A stretch of DNA of 64,000 nucleotides from Laguncularia racemosa (Eukaryota > Streptophyta > Magnoliopsida > Myrtales > Combretaceae): NCBI GenBank assembly GCA_037954665.1, contig JBBMOL010000038.1, positions 310,001 through 374,000 of the forward strand, in the 5' to 3' direction. Every line of letters begins with the position of its first letter. The stretch's first letter is position 1. This document shows, in pieces, positions 11,348 through 23,200 of this stretch. The notes under the pieces are model-generated. The model saw only the letters and a program-made list of their open reading frames with translations, did not search any database and was not told where the DNA came from. Made by a program: the position numbers and the translations under genes.

Positions 11348-13443
11348 ATGTACATGATCTTCTAGAAGAAAAATAAATACAAGTGTAGATGATTTTTGTA
11401 AGGGGGAGAAAAAGTTTAGATGATCTTCCAAGATCACTCATTACAAAAAAGGTAAATCAAGAAGGGTAGTATCATAATAACAAAATAATATAGAGTTTAT
11501 TATTCTAGACCTAATCTAGTTCACTTGTCCATAATAAATGAAAAGAAATTATTTTAAGTGAATCTTGACTTCACATAAGGTTTCGATCGACTTAAATTAC
11601 TTGTTTTATTAATAAAAATAATAATAAAGTTTGGTGCAAGCTAGACCATAAATGAACTTGGGCTCACATTTTGTTAAATTGACTTAATTTTAAAAAGTAT
11701 TTTCTACATATCTGTACTATATTCATTAATTGAACAATGTGTAAAATCATTTTTTATGGGAACCAAGAGGCTCAAATCAATTCTTGGCCCATGCTAATCT
11801 GACCTTAAATAATTGTTAAGTGCATAACTGGATTGAGAACAAATCAAACTTGATACGTAAAAAAGGAAAGTAATATAGGCAGCCGTGACTCGATTTTTTG
11901 GGGCAACTTTGGACCCAATTTCATGCTTATTTTTTGAATTAATTATGCAAAATAAGAAAGTAGTTCGCCTTAAGATTTAATATAAACATTAATTGCACAA
12001 ATTAATAAATAAAAGTGTATTAAAATTTGAATAAAAATCGAATAAGAAAAGGGAAAATGCACAATAAACTCAATCTTTTTAAGGGAAATTAAACTTGATT
12101 CTTCAATGTTTTCTTTAATGAAAACACATAGAATAAGCAAGAAGGAGATGTAGGGCACGTTTAATCTTCAATTGTAATTCAATATACATTAAAATCGTGC
12201 TAAAGTTAGTCATTAGATCAAATTGAGCCGAATTCAAACCCAAAATTAAAAGATTTGATCTATGTCTATACTCACCTACAATTAATGTAGGAAATTTTGG
12301 GGAAATCATTCAAAATTAGATAGTTGCTTTTAAATGGATCAATAACACAAAATATTGAAAATAGGGGGAAAAATCGATTTTAGGGTTGAAAAGATTTAAT
12401 TAATGTTTGAATTGTGCAAAAATCATCAAGCGTTCTAATGGAAGGCTTATACTATTTGAAACACCCCACTAGATTTGAAGTTAAGCCACCGTTTAGATGG
12501 TAGCTAAACAACTCACATCAGCTGGATGCCAATCTCTACCATTCGAGCACCTATAAAACAAAAACGATCAATAACATTTCTCTCTCTGAGTCTAGAGGAC
12601 AGGAGCACTACCATTCAAATGGTGCCTTAAACCCTAATGGACGGTGTCTTAAACCTTAATGCAACAAAGTTCAACAAATGTCCATTGTCCAAACATAGCT
12701 TTTTTTTCTTTTTCTTTTTCTTTTTCTTTTTCTTTTCATAAATACATTGCTATTTTCAACGACAAAAATTAAAAAATGCCTTCGTTTATAATTTTCTAAA
12801 ACCCTCTCTCTTAAGACTATTAGAGTAACTTAGTTTATGTTAGATTTTAATAGCTTTAGTTAATTCTAGCTATTTTATGTATTTTGGAGGGCTCAAGATA
12901 TGGAAAACATCAATTCCTTGTAGGTTTCAAAATTAGGTTTATGTAAACATTACAATTTATTCTAATTCTTTCGTTGTATTGTTTAAAGGTTTCTTTATGT
13001 TTAATGTCTGTTTTTATCGAATTTTTCATTTTTTTCAAACATATTATTGTGGAACTATGATTTTTTTTCCCTTTATGGGCAATTTTTGCATGAGTGTATA
13101 TTGAGTAACATTGCAGGTTAATTATACAATTCTATATGTTTATATTTTTATGAACTTTTTTTATAATTAATATAGATGCAAAATTGTTTAGATGTGGATT
13201 TTTGATAGAATTATAAGTTTAGATGCTTTATTATATAAGTTTTCAATTCTACTAGTTTCTATATTTTTATATAATTCTATTAAGTCTATACATTACAATT
13301 CTCAATAAAATCGCAAGCTTGATACCCATCTATGTAACAATGGTATTTTTCCAAAAACGCTTCAACTCACACACATTATGCAATTAGAAGTGTGGTTCGT
13401 TACAATGTGCATGCCCACATTTCTAATTGGAATACTTAGTTAG
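11348..13443. other. Intergenic, no gene recognised
   Basis: AT-rich DNA with only short random frames. It includes a CTTTTT microsatellite. I see no protein similarity, RNA gene or LTR ends. Confidence 0.55.
12701..12737. repeat. Hexanucleotide microsatellite (TTTTTC)n
   Basis: About five to six consecutive TTTTTC units at the end of a T-rich run, followed by TTTTCATAAA. Confidence 0.9.
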
Positions 13444-13490
13444 TGTGAGGACCTAAATTTAAGCAATAATGTTAAAATTAAAATATATAT

Positions 13491-13540
<50 letters not shown>

Positions 13541-16500
13541 AGGTAAAATCAATGTATATATATATGTATATATATGTTATATGCTAAAAATAAAATATAA
13601 AATATAAAATAAAATAAAATAATATATATAAAAATAATAATAATAATATGAATTATATGGGCATATATATATTATATATATATATGGAATATATATATGT
13701 AAAAAAAATGTACATATTATATTATATTATAAGCTAAAAAGAAAATAAATAAAAGAGGAAGGAAAAAAAATAAAAAAAATACAGAACAACACCCTCTTTC
13801 AATGTCAGCAAAATTAAGTAATATTATATATATATATATATATATATAGACATTAGAATAGAGAGAGAAAGAGAAACAAATCATCAAAAATTAGAAAAAA
13901 AAGAAACCAAAACTCTCTCCATTTCATCTGAATTTTCTAGGCAAATTGAAATTGAAATTTCCAACATGCAATCATCAGGATAGGAAGAAGAACAAGATTG
14001 AAGTAGGATACAACAAGAATTTGAAGAAAAAAAAAATCAAATTAAGTAGGAAGGATTTTTTCTGTTCGTTCGAAGGGGGCAGGGTAAATCTGCTGCTAGG
14101 CCAAGCTAGGGTTAAGGTTTTTGGTAGGAGAGGATTCCGGCCGACATAGTGGTTGCCGGCTTTGGTGGCCGGAGGCCGGTGAACGGAGCAGCCCCCGGTA
14201 ACGCCTGAAACTTTCTATTTTTGTTAAAAATATCAAATGTTGATGAAAATTATGATTTTTGGTATTCTAGAATAATTTTGTATGAATATTAATGTGATGA
14301 TTTTATTTTTCTGAAATTTGATTAAAAAATATGTGGTCCTTAAGAAATGCTCTGTTGTGGTCGTAAATTAAATTGGAAACTAAATAGGTCAAATGATGTA
14401 TTTTTTATGTAATTTTTAGTATATAAGATCCTTATATGATTTATTAGATCACCAAATCAATAATTGTTCAGATTGGAGTCGTTTTCTATTTTTAGTGAAT
14501 TTTTCAAGCTAATTACCTTGTTTTGGCCGAATTAAATCCTTAGCAAAATTAGAGAATTTGATTTGATTAGTTGAATTTGATGTTCAGTTGAGGTTCATTG
14601 AAGCATAATATGATTTTAAGAAGCTTGGGTTAGTTACGAAATAAAAACGGGAGTGTTCGGTGCAAGATCGTGATAATTTAGAACCATACAATTCAATATA
14701 GAATCGGATCGAAATTTAATTACATTGATATATAATAGAACGTAGTATACCCGTATGTATATGAATTAGAAATTGTAGGAAAATGGTGGATTATACGAGG
14801 TTAGGATGGAATTTAGGGGTTTGGAATACTAAATTAGCAATTTAGGGTTCGATAGAGCGAATGAGGTAACATTGATTGATATACTGATGATTCAGGTATT
14901 TCTGTTGAGTAAGGAGGACAAAGGAATTTGGCCGGTGTGACTATTTGGATTGGCATACATTGTTTCAGGTGAGTACCCCCTTAACTCCTCTCTTAGGTAC
15001 AAGTGATTGATAATGTAGACTACTTGTTGTTGGCTGAAATTACCCTGTACGATCACTTACTGTGATCAATGCAGGAGGATTTTTTAATTACATTGGTTTG
15101 CTGATGGCTGGTTGTGTGTCATGATATGATTGGATTATGAGAAAAAAAAAAGGGAACATTCTAGAAAATCCTAGAATGAGAGTTGGGTGCGGGATTTGAT
15201 TATACTATTCCTGATTGTATGTGATGTAATAAACTTAAATTATTGAATGCCTCATGATTGTGATGTAATGCTGGGTTATTTTTAGCTTATTAGATGGGGT
15301 TTATACGACTGGTTAAGTTCATACTATTGTTGTCTTGGTAACGATGAAATATTTAAATGGATAATAAAATGGGGTTTAGACTATAAGTACCTACTAACCC
15401 AAAACACTTAATGTAAGAAAAGTCCTGTTCCTTGCCTAGTAAGTTTGTGGTACGACCTTTGAGTCGACCCGGATGGGTTTGAGGCACGGTCGACGGACCG
15501 GCCTGATTCAGTGACCTATGGGGATCTAATCACCCCTTTTATTCGAGGCAGGTGAAAGGCGAGCTAAATGTTTCTAACTAAAAAGAGTATATAATGATGT
15601 CTTAATTGGTTGAGAAAACATTAAGTTTTGAAAAGTACATGAGGGTAGTTTATCTACCAGTTGACAGGCTTTGCCTGGATTAATTGAAAAATATTTGTGA
15701 CTTGTGAGTAAATAGGAGTGATTGAAATGATCTCCAATAAAAAGGTTATGAGTTTAGCAAAATGGAATTACGAGGAAAATATCACTAAGTAAGATCATGG
15801 TGATGTTAAAATGTAATAAATTGAATTGGGTTTCTTGCAAGTATAACTTGAGTTGAAAACTTGCTTGCTTGAGTAATCACTTCGAGGTATTTGATAATAT
15901 TGTTGATTACTATTATGTGATTTTGTTGTTTGTTTTTACTGAATTGCTTGATTTTATACTCACTTTGCTTCTTAAGAAGCTGAGGGGTTAGTGTTTTTGC
16001 CAACCTTAGGTACAGGTACTGAAAAATAAGTTATTGGAGACTCGGGTTTTTGGAATGCGTCAATAGAGGCAAAGAAGCCCTTAGTTTCATTTTGGAATCT
16101 CTGTTATTTGTAATAAGATCTATAGGTGTTAATCTTCATATTGTAATGTAAATATTTGTGTGTATAAGGTTGGATTTATAATCTTTTGAGCCACTTAAGG
16201 CTACAGGATTAATCATAGGCTATGCCTACTTACCGGGAATGCAGATCTCGATGGTATATATATATGATGATGTGACAGGAGATTTTAAGTACATATGTTT
16301 AGATATGATGTGGATATGAAATGATAGCGTTGTTAGCGCCATTTTACAGGACGTTTATAAAATTTCATACAGGTTAAAGTTACAGGTTTAATATTAGCAG
16401 AATTTGCCTTATCTCTAATTCAGAGACGGCATACAACCCACCTACAGGTACTAAGGATAGTTACAGGAAGTTTGGAACAGGTTCAAGAATCAGACCTAGT

Positions 16501-16560
16501 AGGTGAGTCGTTATAATTAGTAACAGTAGCTAAGTATTCAACTAGTTCTATAGAAGACCA
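13444..16560 (+). mobile_element. Probable degenerate gypsy-type LTR or LTR-containing remnant
   Basis: Starts with the LTR-like TGTGAGGACCTAAATTT. A long TA tract near 13826-13849 could serve as TATA, followed by a purine/CT-rich leader and a GC-rich stretch (14120-14200, GGTGGCCGGAGGCCGGTG). Later blocks such as GGTGAGTACCCCCTTAACTC (near 14970) and the GTCGACCCGGATGGGTTTG segment (15463-15482) resemble LTR sequences of plant gypsy elements as I remember them. No matching end, target duplication or second LTR is visible, so limits are approximate and the call is inference. Confidence 0.4.
13481..13540. repeat. Compound (TA)n(TG)n microsatellite
   Basis: About 13 TA steps run directly into about 13 TG steps, then TATGTATGTA. 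Further TA-rich microsatellites continue to about 13700 and recur at 13826-13849. Confidence 0.95.
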
Positions 16561-18289
16561 TCTTTAACTAGTTGTTTTTGCTATAGTGAGAACTTCATCA
16601 TTCGCAAATGGGGATGAGTTTAGTGAGTTTAACTAAAGATCACATTATCACCATTTAATATTCTCATATTACATGAATTGCAAAGGATCCCAATGGATAA
16701 AATGTTGTCATCCCACTTCTACATGTGTTTGAGTTTCTCTAAAGCAATCTTACCAATACTTAGTTTAGTTTAGTTTTAGCATGAAAGATCCAAGCTTTAT
16801 TCAATTGACTAAGATTAAAGTAATAAGTTATAATCTAATAATCAGTCTAACTTTCCTTGAGAGTCCCATCTAAATCTTACTAGTTTTTGCTACTACATGC
16901 ATCTTGGTGCATTAGTCAGTTAAGTATAGAATTTAATTTAGAGAAAAACAAAACATTTTTTTATCATACAAAGAGTGTATGTTGGTTTTTTGGTATAATT
17001 ACAATGGAAGATTAGGTGTTAATATTAGATTTGTTGTGAATATTGAGACTAAGTCGTTATTTTCTTATTGAGTAGTTTAGTTGTAGTTATAGTAGTTTAG
17101 CTAGTTAAAATTTGAGTTTGCCAAAACTTTTTGTGTTTGAAAGCTACTAGCTTAATTGAAAATTTGTATTGGAAAGTTATTTCTACTAAGAATTTGTATT
17201 GTTGGTGCTAGAAAATAATGCCATTGTTGTTTGAAAGTGTTGGCTAGATATTTTTATTATATTTGTTTGCAAGTGCTTGAGGCAACAGTTATTTTGGATG
17301 AGCTCAATCTCTAACACAAATTGTTTGTGTTAATGGCTTTGATGTGCACATTAGATGTTTTGTTTATGAGGAAGACTGAAGCAATAGTTTCCTCATTTAT
17401 GAAGATTCCGATTTTTACTAGAAAATTACAAATTTCCTATACTTAAATAGATCTAGTATAATTGAAAAGAGTTGGATGTAATCCTAGAGGTAAGACAATG
17501 TAAATATTTTAGATTATGGTCAAACCTAACAATGGAATTCACATATTGAAAGTAACGCGATTCTAGGTATTTTAATTAGGAAGAAATTCCAATTAATTTA
17601 CTTAGAATTAGGAATTGTTAAACTTAAGTGAGCTATTAGTTCAATATAAGAATTCTCGTGGTCTAAAAATACAATAATGAAATTAAATAATAATTAGTTA
17701 ATTACATTAGTAATTTTAGGGGGATTCAATATCTAAATATGCTTTTAATGATTTTTTTTAATTACTTGTTGTTTTTCTACTTACTTTACTTGATTTTGCA
17801 AATTAAATAATAAGAGAAGAGCTAATACTAGTAATCATAGTCTCTATAAGATCAATACTCGATATTGTCATTCACTATACTATAGAATTGATAAATACAC
17901 TTGTTTATAAGTTTGGGGTAATAGGATAGACTAATATTAAGGATAGGGCTTTAAGCTTAAGTATGTAGGTTATACTTTTGGCCGATGGGATTAAAGAGGT
18001 TAAATAATAGGAGTTAGTGAGTTTTGTTATGATAATTTAATCCATTTGTTACAAGTCATGTCAAAATTGCTACTTAATTGTAAAGTGTGGTAGATGTGGG
18101 TTTTATTTCTAATAGATCTTAAGGGAAAATTTCAATAGAATCTACCACTTTTGTATAATTCTCAACAGTCATAGGGTGGTTATTGACAAGTAGAATACAT
18201 AATACTCAAATTGTGTGTTTCTTGTCGACAACCACATAGGTCTTTGTCAATAGGCATACTATAGAAAGTCAATGAAGGTACATTGGCCT
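16561..18289. other. Intergenic, no gene recognised
   Basis: AT-rich DNA between the LTR-like region and a foldback. No coding-like or RNA-like feature seen. Confidence 0.5.
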
Positions 18290-18515
18290 ACCTCATCAAT
18301 AACCATCCTTGTAGTAGACAACAATTAGAGGCTAGAAAGTATTTTAGACCTATTTGGTTTGTGACAAGCTCATGACAATCAAAAAGCTCAATGAATTTTA
18401 TCTATCATCTCCTTATCGACATTTAACAACTATCCTTGTGATTGTCAACAGGTAGGTCCAAAATGCTTTCTAGCCTCTACTTGTTAGAAACAATAGGGCT
18501 GGTTATCAACAAGAA
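18290..18515. repeat. Degenerate inverted repeat (foldback)
   Basis: The best arms are 18327-18352 and 18453-18478: AGAGGCTAGAAAGTATTTTA and onward against the other strand of TAGGTCCAAAATGCTTTCTA and onward, 24 of 26 positions pairing. Weaker pairing extends outward on both sides (CAATAACCATCCTTGT with the complement of a GGTTATCAACAAG block). The loop of about 100 bases has no coding content. It may be a decayed foldback transposon. Confidence 0.65.
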
Positions 18516-18689
18516 GATGACAAAAATAATTTAGTGTCTACAATTTTCGAATTCAGGTTGACAACCACTTAAGTTCATAAACAAGTAATCCCCAAATACA
18601 TGAAAATGATTGCACTAATAAGTTAGATGATGCTTCCAAAAGATCAATGGATGATTTTGTAGAGAATAACATCTTCTTGCTTTCAAATT

Positions 18690-20140
18690 TCAAAACAAAA
18701 AGATTGTAAAATTGTATAAATTCATTTAAAGGTTCGTAATAATTTTACTAAAATATTCATAATATGGTTTAGTTCGTAAAATCTTTCATCATTTAAAAAT
18801 TTCATCATAATTCTATTCAAATTCTATAATCTAGCTTCAAGTTTTGTCATTCATCCCAAGTTTTGTAATTTCTATTAATATTTTGTAACAAAGCTTTCAA
18901 AAAAGTGTTTAATCTAACAAATATCATGTCAGTCAATGTGACATTTTGTTATATTCCAAATTTTTTATAACTTCTTTATAAATGCGGTAAAAAGTAGAGA
19001 TATTTTATATACCTTTATTCCATAAGTTTACTCAAAACTTGCACAAATCTTCTTCAAATTCATAATATTTTATCAATTAAAAGAAATATTTACTAGATTT
19101 TCAAAATTTTCCAAAGAATTAAGTATATCTTCCCTAAAAATATTAACTTTCTTTAAAGGATTGTAACTTTACATATTTTCATAACCTTATTTTAGTTCAC
19201 AATTATACTCATAATATCATAGCATTGCATATATTTTTGCTCGTTAGAATCATAAAAGATTGTAACTTGCTTAAAATGTTTATAAGATGGATCAAATACT
19301 CATAACTTATTTTAAACATTCGTAAATTAGTTTTTATGTTTGTAAAACTACAAAATTTTTATAATTCCACTTAACTTTTCTAAGAAAAATATTCCATAAG
19401 AAGTGTCACGAATTCATAATTTCACATTATTTTTGTAAAGTAACAAAACCTCTCATCATTTCTCTTATATTTCACAACCGAACTTAGATATTTGTAACCA
19501 CAAAAGTTTTCATAAATTGTCAAACTTTCTTAATTTCACACTAAACTCCATAATTTGTTACAACAATTCATAATTTATCAAAATATTTTAGAACAAAATT
19601 ATATATTTCATAAATGATAATTGATTTATAAGTTCACTATAATTTCATGACTGCATTTTATAATTCGTAACAGCATATATAACTTCTTAACTTTTCCAAA
19701 TTTCATCGAATCCTTTAAACTTTCCAGATCTCATAAATGCCCTTAAACTTCATAACTTCAAGTGTCTCTTTCTTAAAATTGCAGTGTACTTTGTAAATGT
19801 TTTTAAAATTCATAATTTCACCTATTTAATTTCAATTCTACTCATAATTTTGCAACAAATTTAAAACTTTGTAATTTCATCAAAATTTGTAAAACCACTC
19901 AGAAAAAGCAATATCACTCAAATTTTCGTAAATTACTGCTTGTTACAAAGATTTCTATACTTTTACGACACTAATACTCCATAAATTCGCTATTTTTCAC
20001 ATATTAACTTATTTTTCGTAATTTTTTGTCAAGGCTTGTTCTTGTCCTTCAAACTTCTAATTACTTATAATATTTTGTAATTTTACTATAATTTGTAAAA
20101 TCACATATATTTTGTAAATTATTGAGCATTTATAAAATTA
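18690..20140. repeat. Cryptically repetitive AT-rich block
   Basis: About 1.45 kb in which a few words recur again and again at irregular spacing: CATAATTT, TTTGTAA, TTCATAA, AACTTT and TCGTAA, nearly all in one orientation. No exact repeat unit survives. It could be an old diverged tandem array. It starts after a transition near 18680 and stops about 150 bases before the 3' end of transporter copy 2. Confidence 0.55.
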
Positions 20141-20284
20141 AGATGAATGATTAAACTATCTGTCCAGCAATCTATATGATGAATCAATTATGTTTGTGTA
20201 CACTTATAATAGGTTTATATTGCACAATATGAACAATCTGAAGTCCAAAATTAGAACTCGCTAGTATGGATGTGCTCATTTCTT

Positions 20285-23200
20285 CTATTCCTCAACGAAC
20301 CTTCTCCAATACCAATGCTCCTCCCAAATGGTATGCATGGAGTCGAGATGAATCCCCTTGGTTTCGGGCAGGAAAAACACAACGTAAAATGTCATTACAA
20401 CAATCCAAGCTGCAAAGAACAAGAAAGTGCCAAATTTGAAGTGGCACAAGATTGTCAAGAATGTCTGGGCCAGTATAAATTGTATGGCGAAGTTCACCGT
20501 CACAGTAATGCTCTGTCCTGTAGCACGAATTTCCATGGGAAATATTTCACCAGGTATCAACCAAGTCAGAGGTCCCCATGAGCAGCCGTAACCAACCACA
20601 TAGATGCACATAAATACCAGAACCAACATTGCATGCTCCCTAGAGATATGTCCAATATCCACAATCGATGTGAATGCCAACACCAGACCGATGACAACCT
20701 TCACAATCAGAACGTTTGAAATAGCAAATGATATATATTAAATCAAACTAGACATATACCCCCATATGCTTTTACAAGTGGGTTATCCCTATTAAATTCC
20801 AGCAAAATATATATGTATAAAGCAAAACAATAATATGATGGTATTATTTTGAGTTTGAATTTTCTATGTATGTATATATATATATAATATAAGTATAGAG
20901 ATTTGTTTGATGGTTTCACTTGTGTGTACATAAGTCTTATACTTTATGTAACTTTAAATAAGTGATTTAGAAATAACACGTTGATAGATGGCTTGGAAAG
21001 AGGGGCAAGGGAAAGACAATCCTAAGGGCTTGGATGTATAGGTGACATAGGAGTTTGGACATCAACCTCACCGTTTTTAAGTAAAAACAACTTATTCTTC
21101 ATCTAAGCCTTCTCTAATCTTTGAGAGTAGAAGCTTAACTATATAAATTTTTTTTTCAATTGTGACAAATGAGGTGAAATTATTGACTATTTACAAATTC
21201 TTATCATTAGCAACTAATGACAAATTGTATTGGTGGTCAATGGATCTCTTCTTGATGGATCTCTTCATAGGCTCCTTTTTTATTCAAACCTATGTAAAGC
21301 TACCCTAGTAATTGAACTTACCTAAAAAAGTTAAAGAGCGAACAAACTAGTACAATGACCCTTGCTTTAAGACCACATGTTAAATCTCTCAAAGTCATCT
21401 CATATCCATAAACCTAACTCTTTGGGTTTTGTCTCAAACCCAAAAAATTAAATCCAAGTTGCTAGTGGACTTCAAGCCTATAACTTATAAACTATAGTAT
21501 ATGCAAATAATCAATAATTTGACATACTTTGTTTGATAGTAAAACTAACACTCAATTATCTTAATTCTATCCAAGGATGCCTTTTCTTAATTATATATGA
21601 ATTGTTTAGAAGCTATGAGATAGGTAGTGGGAATGTTTTATAGTCTTGTTGGAGTATTTATCTATACCCAACTAAAATTGTTATATATACTTAAACCTAA
21701 TTAATGTAGTTGATTAGTGTAGTGTGGTGGCACGTAATATCTAATTATTATTATTTTTTTCGGAGTACTACTATTTATGAGAGTTTTATTTCTATAACAT
21801 AAGAGAATATAAAATTCCCTTGATGTTGCATAAAATCTTTGACTAAGATATTGTCCCACAACAGCAACTATGAACATTAGCACACCATCGACATTCGACT
21901 CGGTAATATGTTGGTGCTAATGCATACCTGACAGATGAACATCAGCACACCACCGGCTATGAACAAAGGCCTGCGACCATACCTGTCGACCACGAACGTC
22001 GACATAAGAGTTGAACCCAAGTTAACCACCCCCAGTATAATAGCAGCTACGAGAGCCGCATCATTCCCGAATCCAACCGCTTGGAGCAAAACCGGTGCAT
22101 AGAATGCGATAATGTCAATTCCAGTCACTTGTTGAAAAAATTGTACAACAATCGCCACCACTAGATGCGGCCTATAATGTCTTTTGAATATCGTAACGAA
22201 CGGGTCGTCATTGGCAGCTTTTGCCAATTCACTGCTTCTGATTAACTCTTCAAGTTCTGGTTCGATGTCAGTGTCGACTCCTCGGACTTTATGGAGGGCT
22301 TTCTTGGCTTGACTCAACTTGCCTCGCTCAACTAGGCTGCTTGGAGCGTCCGTTATTAGAAGAGCGCCTAGTGTCAATATGGCTGCGGGTGCTATGGCTA
22401 GGCCGAGAGAGAGACGCCATCCCCAGGTGAGGTTGGCTGTGCCGAAGTTAATACAGTTGGAGACTACCACCCCCACGCTTAAGAACAATTGGAAGCCGGT
22501 AGCGAACGAGCCCCGCCACTTTGGTGGTGCCATTTCTGTAAGGTATAAAGGAGCCGCCTGGAAATCACAATTTGGGTGGTATCCATTCATATTCTTGTAG
22601 AAAACGTATGTTGCATCATGATACGAAAATAAATAAGTTCTCCTCTGGTTCATTGTGTATATATATATATATTTCTTTATAAAACAGGAAGTACACCAAT
22701 AAATGAAAAAGAAAGAGTAAATCACAAAATATATCCTTTTTATCTCTCCATCCATAAAGTTTAGCATTTAGACTCTATAAATTTAAAAATATATATTTTG
22801 AAAATCCTATTTTACTATTTTATCCTAAGTAAAACAGCAAAAAGATACTAAAAAAAAAGAATGAGAGAGAGAGTTCCAAATATTTGTTAGTTTTTTTTCT
22901 TTCTTTCTTTCTTTTTTTTTTTTTTACATTTAGCGATAATCAACGATATTATTGTTTTTTATTTTTTTGTTATTTTAAAGGAAAAACTATGATTTAAAGG
23001 TCCAAAAGCACATTCTTAGATATTTAAAGTTTTAAATATTCAATTCCGTAGATGATGAACTAATTAAAAATAAAGTAGATATAAGGGATTGATTTTAAAA
23101 TTACCAAAAAAAAAAAAAATACTCCATCCACGCTTTATTATCACAATCTAAATTAAATTAAACAATATCCACAAGAATGTCTGAAATTAGAAAAGATAAA

